DNA of 64,000 bases from positions 15,396,981-15,460,980 of the forward strand of contig OX579640.1 in the NCBI GenBank assembly GCA_951230915.1. Direction: 5' to 3'. The notes beneath the pieces are model-generated. The model saw only the letters and a list, made by a program, of their open reading frames with translations. It was not told the DNA's origin and ran no database searches. Position numbers and translations under genes: made by a program. Origin of the DNA: Antitrichia curtipendula (Eukaryota; Streptophyta; Bryopsida; Hypnales; Leucodontaceae). This document shows positions 11,881 to 24,704 of the stretch, piece after piece. Every line of letters starts with the position of its first letter. The first letter of the stretch is position 1.

Positions 11881-14800
11881 CACTTGGTGTTAAAGAATGT
11901 TGTTACTGAGGATTTTAGGAACAAATTTAGACCTACTTTTAAACTAGATTCACATCAATTGCATATACCACCTCTAACACCAAGTGTGAAAAAACCTTAA
12001 ATATTGGTCCATAAATCCAATCATTTTTGGTGAATTACCTTGATGATAGGTCCAATCCTTTTACCTAGGTTAAGATTTGTTGAGTCAAGCTTTATGTTGA
12101 TTTTGGAGATCAAACATATGGTCAAATCTTTAAACATCACATCTTATTAGCTTTGGGCTAGCATTTCAATACATTTCAAAAATTGTGACATTCCTAAAGT
12201 TAAATAATATTAGTCATCATAAACTTTCTCTCTTTTTTGTAAAACTTTGAAATTTCCAAGAATGTTTGAAAAAACAATAGAAAACATTCATATCGTATTC
12301 AAAATATGCTTATTAAACGTGAAACTTTCACTATAGGTTAATGCTATTGTATAAAACATTGTGGATGAATATAAAATTCTACATTGTTTAACTCCTACAC
12401 GTACAAAGTGTTCTCTAGAATTGATGATTTGAGAAAATCATCATAAATTACTATTTGGAAGAATATTTTGGAATTGACATACAAATAAAATTTAGAAATT
12501 CTAAGTTTTAGATTCCATTTGTACATTAGATTCACCAATGCTATCACCAATATTTTCTTACAAATTTTGAAAGGAAAATTTCAAAATTCCTTCTAAATTT
12601 GATTACAAATAAAGTATTATAATTTTTTGAGTAAAAATTGGAAATGAGGTTCTCTTAACACCGTGATTTGGGTTATTTTTTTTGTTCTTTAAATCTATGA
12701 CCTCATTTTTGCAAATTTAGTTGTTAACTTGAGCCACTACAATTTTGTACTTCCACATTTTTAATTTTAGAAAAATAATGTACTTCATTAACACCAAATC
12801 CAACCATTAGATAGGACAACAACTTCATAAAAAATCTCCACAAATTAGGATGACTTTCATCTAAGCAATAATTAGAAAGAAAGAAGAATATCAATTTGTT
12901 TGTAGTCCAAAAATTGGACGTTAGAGCGCTAAAGGGTTAATATTTAGAAAAGATTTACAACTTCAAACTATTATAAAATATTCATTTTCAAAATCTTTGA
13001 ATGTTCAAGTAGAGTGGAAATTAGGCTTTGAAAGCTACATTGAATTACTTTTGTACAAAAGCATAATGACCACCTTGAATGTTAATGACATTCAATTTCA
13101 CACAAAATCCTATGGTCAAAAGTTGCAAAGGAGATCTCAAATTTCACCATTTTACATTGTTTTCAAAATTTATTGATTTGTAGCAATTATGTTAAAAAAT
13201 ATCCAAAGAACTTTCACTATAAAGATAGAAAAAATGTTAATTTTATGAAAATATCATATTTATTCTCATTAGTCCCAAAGCAAAAAAATTAGCATTCTAT
13301 GCTCAAGCTTGAGCAACAAAAAAATCCACAAAGATTTGAAATAATTTTCAGTTTTTTTATTAATAGAATATTTTTGCCTTCATGGAAAGACTTGGATTAG
13401 TAATATGAAGGTTATAGTCAGAACTAAAAGCATCTATTAGGAAACAACGTATTCTACTATTTTTTTAACTAAAATTTTATAATTTTCAAAAATAACAAGG
13501 CAATTCTATTTACTTTCCTAAAAATTGAAATTTAATATAAAGACATTTCAATTAGATTAAAATTTAAATATACTACACATTTATAGTTTTAATAAAAATA
13601 GTCAAATATCAAGTATTTGATTACATAATAAATAATCAAACACTAAATATTCAATTGAAAAACATCTTTTATTAGGTTTGTGTTGCTCTCCACACTACTA
13701 GGTACAATTGACTAGAGGTTTGAGGGCTCTATTTCTAGCTTTAGAGACTTTAATGACATAAATTCCACCATCACATGATTAATTGATTATTAGAGCTTGA
13801 AAAGAATGGTCACTGGAAATGGTTGTTGGAAATGGCCTTGGGGAACAACATAAACCTCCTATTGTCAATGCCCTACCATAAGTGCCCCTTATCTAAAAGA
13901 AGACATAAACCAAAATCTCTTCGGTGATGCAAAACAAGATCTCTATGGCATACATTGTTGTAAAGATTTTGTGTAAGCCATCACATTAGCTCATGATTTA
14001 GAGTTAGAAAAAGTAAGACAATTTGGGTGAAATTGTGAGCTACAAATTATAATAGGAAGAATTAATCAAAAACTATGAATTAATGAGTTTTTCGATAGGT
14101 AACAATGGGGATTCTAGGACAATGGTGTCAAATTTAAGGAACTTGATTATGTGAGAATGATGGAGAAAATCTAGAGAAAAAATGGCATTTTAAAATATAA
14201 AAATATAAAGTTAAAAATGGAAAACTAAGCAAATTAGGCCAAGAATGAAACTGATAGAAATTAGAGACAAAATACTACAAAGAGAAATTTGCAGTAGAAG
14301 TGAATTGGAAATAAAAAATACAAATATAAAATATAAAAAATGGTAAATTAGTACATGTTACAATAATTTAGGGTAGGGATGAGATACATGGTGGATGAAG
14401 GTTTGAAGGCTAATGGAATTTTAGAGTAGGTAATTTCCATGTATATGTATATTTTTTCTTATGATTTTGATTGTATAAGGAATCTTTTGAATTTTGAAAG
14501 GTTTGAAAATAGGATTAGAGTTGTGAGCTACACAATTTGTCAAGTAGGTTTCCATCTCTTTCTTGGAAGAAATTAGGAAAATGAATAGAGTAGATCTTTG
14601 GATGAGAAGGGGAGATGTTCAGATTACTCTCCCTAGCCCCTTAAGTAGTGTTAGGCCAAATCCTCTCAAGTAAAATCTTAGAGACTTAAGAAGATACTTA
14701 GATGTCAAAAATAGAAGGAATTGTGGGTCTTGTTGTAAGCTTTTTGAAAGCTAAGGATCACCCAAATGGAGCAGAAATGAAAATGATGTGTTTGTTTTAA

Positions 14801-16284
14801 TGAGAAGAAATTGTCTGCCAAGATTGCCCAAACTGCCTACTTCAAAGAATGAAATCTAAGAAATTGGGAAGGCAATAGAGCTAAGTTGCCATATGGTAGT
14901 CATTCTACTACAAAAGTGTTGGCTACTAAGGGCAATCAAGACTTCCCACTTCAAAGGACAAGATCGATAGAACTATGAAATGGATGGAGTTGAATTTAGG
15001 GGAATGGTAGATCTTGAAGTTAGAATTTTAGAAAATACTAGGTGTATTAGTAGGAAAGCAATAACAAAAATATGAGGAAGCCAATTGCCTTCTTGGTTGT
15101 GAATTGAATGTGTTGCCCAATTTAGAAAAAGCATTTTTGTGATAAATTGAATGCTTAGGGCAAATTTTCCATGGTCCTTAAATGTCTAAATACTATTGTG
15201 AATTGAATTCTTGGATTATGTGATGTATGTGATGTATGTTTATAAGTTCACTTATTAATGCATTGATTGTGAGATTAGTTAGTTTGTAATCTTACTTGCA
15301 TACTCTATAGGAAATCATTTAAATTTAGTAATCTATGGAAGTTCATTATTTTGAAGATCTACATTGTCTATGTCACTCTTCTCCAGAATTTTCCAGTTTT
15401 TTTTTTGGCATCACAATTAAAAATCCTCATATCTAGTCCAAAGATCTATCTGGTTGCCACATGGTGTTGGTATATTGGTACAACAAGCTACAATAGCTTA
15501 ACAATAAATCTATTAGATGGATTACAATGTCAAGAGGCAACTGCCTTATGTGTGGCATTAAGGAATTGTAAGTAATGTACTAACCACAGGCTTGACTTGG
15601 GCGAGGACCTAGTGGGTGTTGTAGACATGGGTGAATTACAAACATAGACCTAGGAGCATGTGGAATTTGTAGAGTGTATCGAGTACCCCGGGAGATTAAC
15701 TCCATTTTTTGTTATTAGCAACGTACAATCAAAATCTACAACCCCTATCTTATATGGTAAAAAATTATTTAAATAGTTTAAAAAAAATGATAGTATGTTA
15801 TACTATGTTGGAAGTTCATATTGTGAATTTTTGAAAGTTTTCTTTATTTGAAATAATTACTTACAAATTTTGTAAGAAAATAAATACAATGTATAGTTGA
15901 AAAATAATTTTGACTCCCTATTTTATATAATAAATGATATTTTTTAAATCATTTTTAATTTGCCAATAAATGAAGGCTTGGTTAAAATTTATGCATACCA
16001 AAGTTGGATACAATTATCATTCAAATGCAATCTTGATAAATATTTGAAGTGAAAATACAACCATTTTAGTGCAATCTTCAATTGTGCATTTGAATATCTT
16101 GTTGAATTCAATTGAATCCAAATTTTTTTCACATAAAAGATATATTGATTATGTAACAACATGCAAAAATTTGGAGCTCAATCAAAATTAGTTTAAAAAG
16201 TAAATAGGTATACAAAATTTACTTGATCGCATGTGATGTCCAAAGAATACATTGAGTAAACCCCCCAGGTCGAGTACCCATGCA
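11881..16284. other. AT-rich intergenic DNA
   Basis: No supported gene, RNA or element boundary was found. The sequence is a low-GC mosaic with many short A/T runs, and the open frame at 15351-15575 has no recognisable feature. A higher-GC patch at about 15590-15710 may be an old retroelement scrap, but nothing diagnostic remains. Confidence 0.5.
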
Positions 16285-16725
16285 CTTTAACCCCTATGTT
16301 GTTGCCAAAAATGCTTCAAAACTGCCATTTCTAGTATAAGTACCAAATTTTTAAAAAGAAAACATATTTGGACAAATATAACCATATGATCTTGTAGTAT
16401 GCTGACTTGAGAATATGTAATAAAAATTTCAGAAATTTCCACCACATGGATTGTAAGATATAAGCATTCAAATTCACTGAAATCCTTTTTTGGCCCTCCG
16501 AAAAACAAGGCAGCTACACTTCACAAGCTCACTTTTTTATAAGAAAATGTCCAAAATGGTGGTGCTTATTTGGATTATTTTTTCTAGACAAGTTGGCTAC
16601 AAACATAAAAATTTCACATCATTTGGAATTGTACAACGTATAGGAAAAAAATAGTAAGAGAAGGAAGTAGTGAATGATTCAAAATACAAAATTGTTAAGA
16701 ATTTTGTTGTAGAATTGAAAAATGC
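16285..16725. repeat. Dispersed repeat, copy 1
   Basis: This block matches 63545-64000 in the same orientation over its full length. Shared strings include AATTTCAGAAATTTCCACC, AAAATGTCCAAAATGGTGGT, CAAGTTGGCTACA and TTGTTAAGAATT. Both copies leave similar minus-strand open frames (16287-16508 and 63616-63843) with the common string VEISEIF, but neither frame looks like a real protein. Probably a degenerate transposon or retroelement segment of unknown family. Confidence 0.75.
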
Positions 16726-17470
16726 CAATCCTAATGGTTGCAATGTTATAATAAACAATCTACATCCTATGATTTCATTTATTTCAAAAAATATTAAAAA
16801 TTGAGTAAAATAAAGGGCTTCAAAGTTTATTATAGAGTAGAGAATCCATAACTGCCCGCAAACAAAAACTCCTCATAACTTATGACTTATTTATCAAAAT
16901 GGAATGGTTCAAAGCTTTCCACATATAAATAACTATAGAAAACCAATTTCAAATTTTTGTTTATGAAAAAAGTGATTTTTCTGATCTGCCCGGTTGGGAA
17001 ATAAAAAGTAACATATTAGGCCATAACTTTTGACTCGTATTTCTAAATGTCATGAAATTTTGTGCATATGAAAGATATTCCTTGTCCCCACCTTTTATTA
17101 AAGTTTCAGTCTAAAATATGCAAATCTCTAGTCACATGTACCTATTCAAAATTTCTATGTTGCCAAAAAACACATGTTGGTCCTTTAAGGGGTTAAAGCC
17201 ATGAATATGTAGTTTGGTATTGTACAACATTTTGAAAGCAAATGGTCAAATACTAGGAAGTAAACTAAGGACCCCCACTTTGCATCACATCACATCACAT
17301 CACTTGTCTTCTCTTTAGAGTAGAAGGCCTTCTTTCTAGTATAAAATGCCTTTGTTACAAGAACCACCAATTGCAACAAAAGACGACATTAGCTATTGAA
17401 ACTAGACCAAATTGACGGCTTTTTGAAACCCTATTCTTCCCTAGGGTTAGAACACAACAGTCAGAGATAT
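16726..17470. other. AT-rich intergenic DNA with a short ATCAC repeat
   Basis: No gene is supported. A short tandem run of ATCAC lies at about 17282-17303. The remainder resembles the dispersed AT-rich repeats seen elsewhere in the window. Confidence 0.5.
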
Positions 17471-18534
17471 CTACACTAAAATTGGTAAATAGTGTTGGGT
17501 GACAATTAGTGTTGCTCCTTGTTTTTTTATCCCCAACACTATTTATCAATTCATGTGTAAATAGTGTTGGGGCATTTAGAGCATCGCTACGGCTGACAAA
17601 TGGACATGCCAACTTCATTTGTGGCGGCAAACACGCCAAACAGGCTCGCCAAGTAGGGTACACGCCCTGTGAAAATTTTGTTGATAAAAAATTAATTGTA
17701 AGAATTATATTTCAAGATTGTAAATTATGAAAATCAACTTTTATTTCATGAAAATAGGTCTATTGAGCTTTCAAAAGAATGCACAACTTAAGTCGATTTT
17801 TTTATTGATAATAATATACCTTTATATGCATGTGAAGTGGTATGATGTTGAACAATCAATATGGTATATGCAAATTGGAATTACTAGGAGCTCAACACAA
17901 TTCCTAAGTTTTGACAATGAGTGATCAAGTTTTCATCTTCAATTTATCCCATACTCTTTGAGAATCCATAATGGACAATGAGTTTTTTTATAAAAGCGCC
18001 TCTTCACCCTCTTAGAATTTAAGGTATGCCAATGCCGTAAATTACATACATTGTCAATAGATTTTTGTAAGGTGTTGTGTGAAATATCATTGGCATTATC
18101 TCATTTTTTTACAACTTGTAATACTTGGGTCCTAGGATTAGCAAGCTAGGATTGACTAACTGGAGGTCAGCTGCGGGTCTTTACCTCGGGAACGAGGTGA
18201 AAAGCACAATTTGATCATATGATTAGCCGCAATAAAGCTCCACCACTTGGCCATGTATTCATTTAAATGTGGTGAGCCCAGTCTATTTTCGCCTGCCATG
18301 GGGCCCTTCCCCAGGCTCCGCCTGACCATTCGCCGTTTTGAGCTTGTTTTGAGAGCTGTAGTGGGGAAGCTCTTAACTCCCGTCGTCAAACTTTAGTTTT
18401 TCTCTGGAAATGACCAAATTTTACTATAGAGCTTAAATAGTGTTAGAATGGATAAATAATGATCTAACACTAACCTTGCAAATCACAATTAGTGTTATTA
18501 GTGTTGCCAACACTATTTACCAATTTTAGTGTAG
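17471..18534. mobile_element. 1.06-kb DNA transposon with 28-bp perfect terminal inverted repeats
   Basis: The left end begins CTACACTAAAATTGG and continues GTAAATAGTGTTGG. The last 28 bases of the right end are its exact reverse complement. On the right the repeat is preceded by CA when read inward, giving CACTACACTAAAA, which resembles CACTA-superfamily termini. The left side lacks that CA and I cannot fix a 3-bp duplication. AGTGTTG boxes recur just inside both ends. An open frame on the minus strand (18156-18389) is unrecognised. Most likely a non-autonomous CACTA-like element; other superfamilies are possible. Confidence 0.65.
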
Positions 18535-20290
18535 TGATATCTTTGTTGAGTACCTTGATCAAAAATTGAATAACGATCTAATGGGAATTTGTGCCTTAAT
18601 GGATGTTCATGTTATTGCTTACCTGGTGCATGAATGCAAAAGCTTCCTGCACCTTTGTGTCCCGACAAAGCAACTTCAAATTTGGAAGTTAGAAATTATA
18701 GTTTCGGGATACTGACTAGCTTTTTCATTTTAGTTTCTTTCGACTATGCATAGGCTTGCATTGTTGTATGAAGCTCTGGTTCTTATTGCAAAGGGATAAT
18801 TAAAGCTGTTATACGATTGCTCAAAATGGTGCTTGGATCTTAGAATAGTGGCTCAGAATAGTGGCCAACAGGTGTTGCTTATTTCTATAGCAGAACAAAA
18901 AGCTCTTTTTGTCTTATATTTTGCTTTAACGCTTTTGCGTTAGTTTTGACTTTATATGAGAAAATTCTCTTGTGAGCATACAATAACAAGTATTGGTATT
19001 TTGAAGACAACTCGTACATGTCTAGTAGCACACTAACAGTTTGCTAGTTGGCATGGATAAGGTAGCCAACCTCATTCCGACCATTTAAGCAATTACGCAT
19101 ATTTAGAGCACAAATTTCTTGAGTGGAGAAATTTTTTCAATTATAGAAATAGAGTTTAGAAGGAGTCCATATTTTTTCAGAAGTTTATTTTTCAAAACAT
19201 AATTACTATGAATTTTTTAGTTGAAGATTATGTTTGACCTATTCTTATCACATAGGTCTTCCCATTTCCAACCACAAGTTGGTTGCAAAATCAACCAAGA
19301 TTGTAGCCAATCGTAATGCACCACAATTGCATTGGAAATTGTGCCATTATTAATCACTATTTTTCTCCTATTGATTGAAAAAGAGTAACCTATATAACAA
19401 AAATAGTTCCCTGGTTGAAATGAGGTTGGCTACCTTACATATGGGGAGTACCACCTCTAGAGGATTTTTTTTCCAAACAATCTACAAACTACACTTTTGG
19501 ACAGATATTGATTGTAGTGTTTGTCTACAATTCATTGAGTATTATTCTAGCATAGACTATGCTTTAAGTGTTCTTGGCATGTTTTTATGAGTTTAAACTA
19601 TTTCAAATGTTATGCACAGAGTTTTTAATTCAATATTAAGGTTCTATCTACTGAGAGTTTGGCACATACTACTGAATAAGGTAGACAAGCCTATTACCAC
19701 CCTGATTCGCAATCTGACTATGTTGGAGTCACCTTCAATGGGGTCACCTATTTTTCAAAGGTGTATGCATGTTTCACAAATCAAACCCAAGTGGAATTAT
19801 AATTTTTTGATGAAAATTGAAATTTCTATGAATTGTTGAAGTTGACTGCCCTGAAATTACAAAACCGCCCATGGATTAATTTATAAAAGTCAGATCAACA
19901 ACCCATTACTGCCATAGATTGTATCTATGAGTACTTGGATATCCACCAATCAATGGTAGACATGTTACCCAAGCTGAAATTAATGAACTGATTTTGTCAG
20001 AAAAATAGATGGACTTAGATGAGTTTCAGGGTGGTAATGGGGCCAAAAGTAAGATGTTGAAAATAGAAAGCTGGCGGAAATAGGTTGGTTTACCTTAGTT
20101 CATGTCTAGGGATTGTTGGTTGCTTACGACCCATGGCTCGTTCTCATAATGGATTAATTTTTTTCAGAGAGTTTTTTCAGACCAAAGGACCATCTAGCGC
20201 CTATCATAAACTAATCTAATATAAGTCTATACTTGGGGTATATATGTTAGCTTATTCATTTTAGAAGCATTGGGAACATCTTCAGATTCT
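18535..20290. other. Intergenic DNA
   Basis: No gene or structured element is supported. Two open frames (19375-19590 and 19612-19839) are neither domain-bearing nor flanked by signals. Confidence 0.5.
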
Positions 20291-20913
20291 TGTCATGACC
20301 TTTGATGGATGAATGCATTCATGGATCATGAACTAATTCATGATGAAATGTGCACTAGTGGATAAGCAAAGATTGCTTGGAGATAGAGAGATTCAGATGG
20401 TAGATTTGTGCACTGGAGTTAAACAACTTCAATTGGATGACAAGGGCATTAGAGTGTTTGGAGATAGATATCTATACATGATGGATTTATGTAGTGAAGT
20501 TGACAACTCCACTTGGATGACTAGTGCACTGGAGTTAGACAACTCCCAGACAAAGACAAATAGATGGAACTTGGAGTTAGATAACTCCAAGTAGAAGATC
20601 AAGATATAAATAAGAGATTTAGATAAGATATGATTGGAGAAGTATAACTAGGACTTTTACTTTAGTGGATGGTTTTAGATAGAACCATGGATAGAAAGCT
20701 AAAAGTAAAAAAGAAGTCCTAGTCTTTATTGATAGTCTCAATGATATAAGATGGAGCTTGGGGGTGAGGAGACAATCTCTTCTTGGAGATTGATCTCTCT
20801 CTATGGTCGGGTGGTTTGAGCTCTTGTGTAACATTCTTGTAATAAATACATTTGGTGTTCATACTTGGAGTGCATTGTGATTTGATGTTACAAGTCGTGG
20901 GAGGTTTGTAACA
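20291..20913 (+). repeat. 5' LTR of a Ty3/gypsy element
   Basis: The repeat starts TGTCATGACC and ends TTTGTAACA, directly before a primer-binding site. Its first 120 bp or so recur as the 3' LTR near 24572-24695 (GATGAATGCATTCATG, GTGCACTAGTGGATAAGCA). The start was chosen from TG and homology with the 3' copy. Internally it carries repeated GACAACTCC-type strings (20500-20600). Confidence 0.8.
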
Positions 20914-20915
20914 AT

Positions 20916-20927
20916 TGGTATTAGAGC
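20916..20927 (+). promoter_or_regulatory. Primer-binding site (initiator tRNA-Met)
   Basis: TGGTATTAGAGC lies three bases after the LTR end and differs by one base from the usual plant tRNA-iMet complement TGGTATCAGAGC. It is the expected minus-strand primer site and fixes the 5' LTR boundary. Confidence 0.85.
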
Positions 20928-22340
20928 AGGCTAGCATTCAAAGAATCATGTCTCAAGTAGGAGATACCCTTGTGACACCAGGGATGGAACAAGTAGTAGC
21001 TAGGGCGATAATAACCGCGATCAATAACTTGAGGAGTAAAGGTGCTCCCCCAATTATTGATCCTTTGATCGAGAAAAGGAAAGATGACATTGTTGAGAGG
21101 CAAGAAGCGCTTGAGTCAGAGAGGATGAGTTGTTGTTGGAAGAATGTGTCATAGGATTCAAGGCGAGTGCGACCTCGAAGAAATAGCACCTCATCATCTT
21201 TTTTTTCTTTTCATAGTTCATCTAAAGATGATTTTTATAGAGGTCAAGTTGCATCTCACAATCATAGGTCCAAGCAATATAACCATACAGACAAGCAACA
21301 TGTTAATGTTGGGAGAATGTGAAAGTGTGAAACACCTTGTATTTTGCCCTAGTTTTGGAGGGCGTAATGTTAAACCAGAGATGTCCTTTCTCTTTTCTCC
21401 TTTCTCATTTTGGAGGATATGTTTATAGAAGACTATAAGGAGAGAGATAAAATTAAGGCCACCGTCCTCTTACTTAAAGATAAGGCTTGCATTTGGTTTG
21501 ACACGCTTAAAAAGGATCATGAAAACCAAGGCATGGGGGCAATTTGCACTTGGTAAACCTTCGAAGATTTATTTTTTCAACAATTTCTTCTTGATAACTT
21601 CCAATCGTTAATGCGTCAGGGCATGTATCGACTTAGACAAGGAAACATGTCAGTGTCAGAGTATAAATCTAAGTACGATGAACATTGTGCTTACTTTCTT
21701 CTTGGATTGTAAGTGATAAGATTGAGTATTTGGTGAAAAACTTAAAAGATTCCATAAAATTCAAAGTGAGCACATATGCACTTGACGTTTTGAGTGAAGT
21801 ATATTGATTGGCTGGAAATTTTGAGTGACAAGACATAGCAATTGAAAGGAATAATAGTCGCTTCAGTTAAAAACCTATAGGTTCTAGTTTGGACCCTCGC
21901 TTTTCCAAGAGTTGTCGTGAAGAGGGTCAAAATAACAAATCTCAAAGGTTAAACTATTTGAGTGAAAAAAGAAAAGGAGGAACATTTGAGGAAGGGACTA
22001 TGTTTCACATGTCATGAACTTGAGCATCTATCATCAAGTTGCTTCAAGAACAAAAAGCGTGAAACGACAGCCTTAGCAGTAGAAGATGGAGCTGAAGAAA
22101 ACAATGTTAATGACACAGAGATTCAAGTTTCAACTACAGTTATGAACATGGAGGCAGAGCATGAACCAATGGTGGTTAAACTTAAGGGTTATGTCAATTC
22201 TAACCATCCTACTATGATTTTGGTTGATTCAGAATCTACCCATAATATGATCTCAGCACAATTTGCTAAGAAATTAGGACTTCCCCTAATTCTAGTAGCA
22301 CCTTGCTCAATGTTGCTAACAAATGATGACACTAGTTCTA
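20928..22340 (+). pseudogene. Ty3/gypsy gag and protease remnant
   Basis: Broken gag-pro of an LTR retrotransposon, spread over several frames. A retrotransposon-gag-like stretch is readable at about 21421-21715, with the string ACIWFDTL and a later QGMYRLRQGNMSVSEY. The zinc knuckle is clear at about 21996-22038 (CFTCHELEHLSSSC, spacing C-X2-C-X4-H-X4-C). An aspartic-protease segment follows near 22216-22290. Its active-site triad reads DSE rather than DSG, a single base change that would disable it. Frameshifts separate the pieces. The remnant ends where an LTR scrap and an inverted segment begin. Confidence 0.8.
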
Positions 22341-22351
22341 TTGACCACTGC

Positions 22352-22398
22352 ATTTTGAACTCTTGTATAACGTTCTTGTAATAAGTACATTTGGTTCT
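22352..22398 (+). repeat. LTR fragment inside the Ty3/gypsy body
   Basis: This 47-bp piece closely matches 20814-20860 of the 5' LTR (CTCTTGTATAACGTTCTTG here, CTCTTGTGTAACATTCTTG there). It abuts the inverted reverse-transcriptase segment and marks a rearrangement or nested-insertion breakpoint. Confidence 0.7.
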
Positions 22399-22989
22399 TC
22401 TATTATCTTAGAAATTATCAATATATCATCCATGAACACAAGCACAAATTTGCCCAAATATTGACAAAATAAATAATTCATCAAAGTCATAAATGTGGCA
22501 AGAGCATTTGTAAGTCCAAAAGGCATTACAACATACTCATAGTGACCTAATCGGGATCGAAATGCAGTCTTTATAATATTTAATTCTTTTATTCTAATTT
22601 GATGATAGCTAGTCTTCAAGTCAATCTTAGAATATATTTTTGCTCCATGCAAATGATCAAACAAATCATCAACTCTAGGTAAAAGATACTTATTTTTAGT
22701 TATTAATTTATTTAATCCGCTATAATCTACACAAAGTCTTAACGTTCCATCTTTCTTTTTCATGAATAGGACAGGTGCACCCCAAAGAGATTTACTTGGT
22801 CTAATGTATCCCTTATTCAATTAATCGTTTAGTTGATTTTCTAACTCAATATTTTGAGCTAAAGAATGTCGATAGAATGCTTTAGCTATTAGAGCTGCGT
22901 TAGCCACTAAGTCTATGGCATGATCAACTTTTCTAATAGGTGGCAAATTTTCAATTTCATCCGGAAACACATCATCAAACTTCTTCATA
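22399..22989 (-). pseudogene. Ty3/gypsy reverse-transcriptase segment, inverted
   Basis: The minus strand encodes the protease-RT linker and RT core of a Ty3/gypsy polyprotein. Starting near 22989 it reads KKFDDVFPDEIENLPP, then [20 protein letters not shown], and later the catalytic box VFMDDILI. One in-frame TAA lies just before the codons for NKGYIRPS (near 22820). All other domains of the surrounding element lie on the plus strand, so this segment is flipped. RNase H is missing on both strands. Either an intrachromosomal inversion or a fragment of a second gypsy element in opposite orientation would explain it. Confidence 0.88.
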
Positions 22990-23004
22990 GATGAGATTAA
23001 AATA

Positions 23005-24464
23005 CATTATGTCAATGATGAAGCCTTTCAATATCTATATGAAAGTTTGACTAAGGAATCTAGGCTGGTTAAAGAAATAGAGAAATTTAAAGCGTATATC
23101 TTAGAGGACAGTGTCTTATATTATAATACAAGAGTCTGCATTCCAAAACAAGGAGAATTTGGACTCAATGTCATGCATGATCTTCATGACATACCTATTA
23201 CGGGCTATCCAAGTTTTCAAAAGACCTATCTGACTATTAATTGTTCTTATTATTGACAAGGAATGAAAAAGAACATTAAAGATTATATAGAGAGGTGTTT
23301 GAAGTGTCAAATTTCAAAGATTGAACAAATTAAAAGTCTTGGTTTCTTACAACCTCTTGGAGTTCTAAATTTGAAATGGGAATCTATCGGTATGGATTTT
23401 ATTGTAGGCCTACCTAGAACTCCAAGAACTCCAAGAACTCCATCAGGATATGATAGCATCTTTGTTGTAGTAGATCGATTGACAAAATCTGCTCGATTTA
23501 TTCCTACAATTATCACTGCCACTGCTTCTAGTGTAGCTGAATTGTTCATGAAACATATTTTTGGGAATCATGGTCTACCTTCAAAGATTATAAGTGATAG
23601 AGATCGTAAGTATATAAGTGAATTTTGGTCATTCCTTTTTAAGCTATGTGGAACAAAAATTCGTCTAAGTACAGAGTATCACCTTGAGATTGATGGTCAA
23701 ACGGAACGAACTAATAGAATTTTTGAGGATATACTTTGGATGTATATTGGTAAAAAACAACACTCTTGGGATAAATGGCTACATTTAGTATAATTTTCTT
23801 ATAACAATACAACTCATAGTCTTATACTCTTATTGATACCAATCCATTCTTTGCCTTGTACGGTCAAGAATGTAAGACTCCAATTTTTCTATCAACCCCT
23901 AACTCAAAGGTTGAAAGTGTAAATCAAATGATAAGGGATATGAACGAAGTCATTGAATTTGTAAAGCTGAATATAAAGAGCGCTCAAGATAGAGCTAAAT
24001 TTTATGCTGATAAGAAAATAAGTTTTCGTGAGTTTGCGGTAGGTGATAAAGTTTTTTTTAAAGTTACATCTAAAAGGTCAGGACCAAAACTTGGTAAGTC
24101 AAAGAATTTATCTCTTCAATTTTGTAGTCCATTTGAAATTAGCAAATGTATAGGACCAGTGGCTTATGAATTGAATTTGCCTTCCAATTGGAAGATTCAC
24201 AATGTTTTTTATGTGAGTTTGTTGCGGAAATATATTTCTGATCCCAACCATGTGCTACATGAGCTTCCTAAAGTTGCTCCTGAAGGAACATTACTTGCAA
24301 AACCAGAGACAATACTAAAAGTTGATATGCAGCATCTACAGAATAAATCATTCCAAAGGCTATTGATAAAGTGGAAGGATTACCCTAAAGATGAAGCTTC
24401 TTGGGAAAGAAAGATTGATTTTCGAAAAGATTACCCTAGTTTTGTCATTGAGGACAATGACTAG
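23005..24464 (+). pseudogene. Ty3/gypsy integrase with chromodomain-like C-terminus
   Basis: Plus-strand integrase remnant. The zinc-binding part keeps CLKC (about 23299-23310), but the second histidine of the HHCC set is Tyr (GYPSFQKT). The catalytic core is readable: MDFIVGLP, then SDRDRKY, then DGQTERTNR, giving the D, D and E positions. A TGA (23254-23256) sits where the family has Trp in YYWQGMKK, and a TAA at 23791-23793 ends the next frame. After a frameshift the C-terminal part (23856-24464) ends with WKDYPKDEASWE, typical of a chromovirus chromodomain. The frame stops at TAG just before the polypurine tract. Confidence 0.88.
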
Positions 24465-24468
24465 TTTT

Positions 24469-24704
24469 GAGGGGGAGATTGTATTATGACCCTTGTGACA
24501 ACCTTCGAACCTTTGATGGATGAATGCATTGATAGATGAAAGAATTTATGATGACTATGTCATGACTTTCATGTTATGACCTTTGATGGATGAATGCATT
24601 CATGAATCATGAACTAATTCATGATGAAATGTGCACTAGTGGATAAGCAGAGATTGCTTAGAGATAGAGATCTCCAGATGGTGGATTTGTGCATATGTAA
24701 CCAC
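24469..24704 (+). repeat. Polypurine tract and truncated 3' LTR of the Ty3/gypsy element
   Basis: GAGGGGGAGA (24469-24478) is a standard polypurine tract. The 3' LTR starts at TGTATTATGACC (24480). It holds two copies of a CCTTTGATGGATGAATGCATT block (about 24511 and 24581), then matches the 5' LTR until about 24695, where it breaks off. About 0.5 kb of LTR is missing, and no target-site duplication could be recognised. Confidence 0.75.

Noticed and set aside
22338..22820. RT frame as a separate minus-strand gene
   Set aside because: It is only a linker plus RT core without start, RNase H or integrase on that strand, and lies inside the gypsy body.
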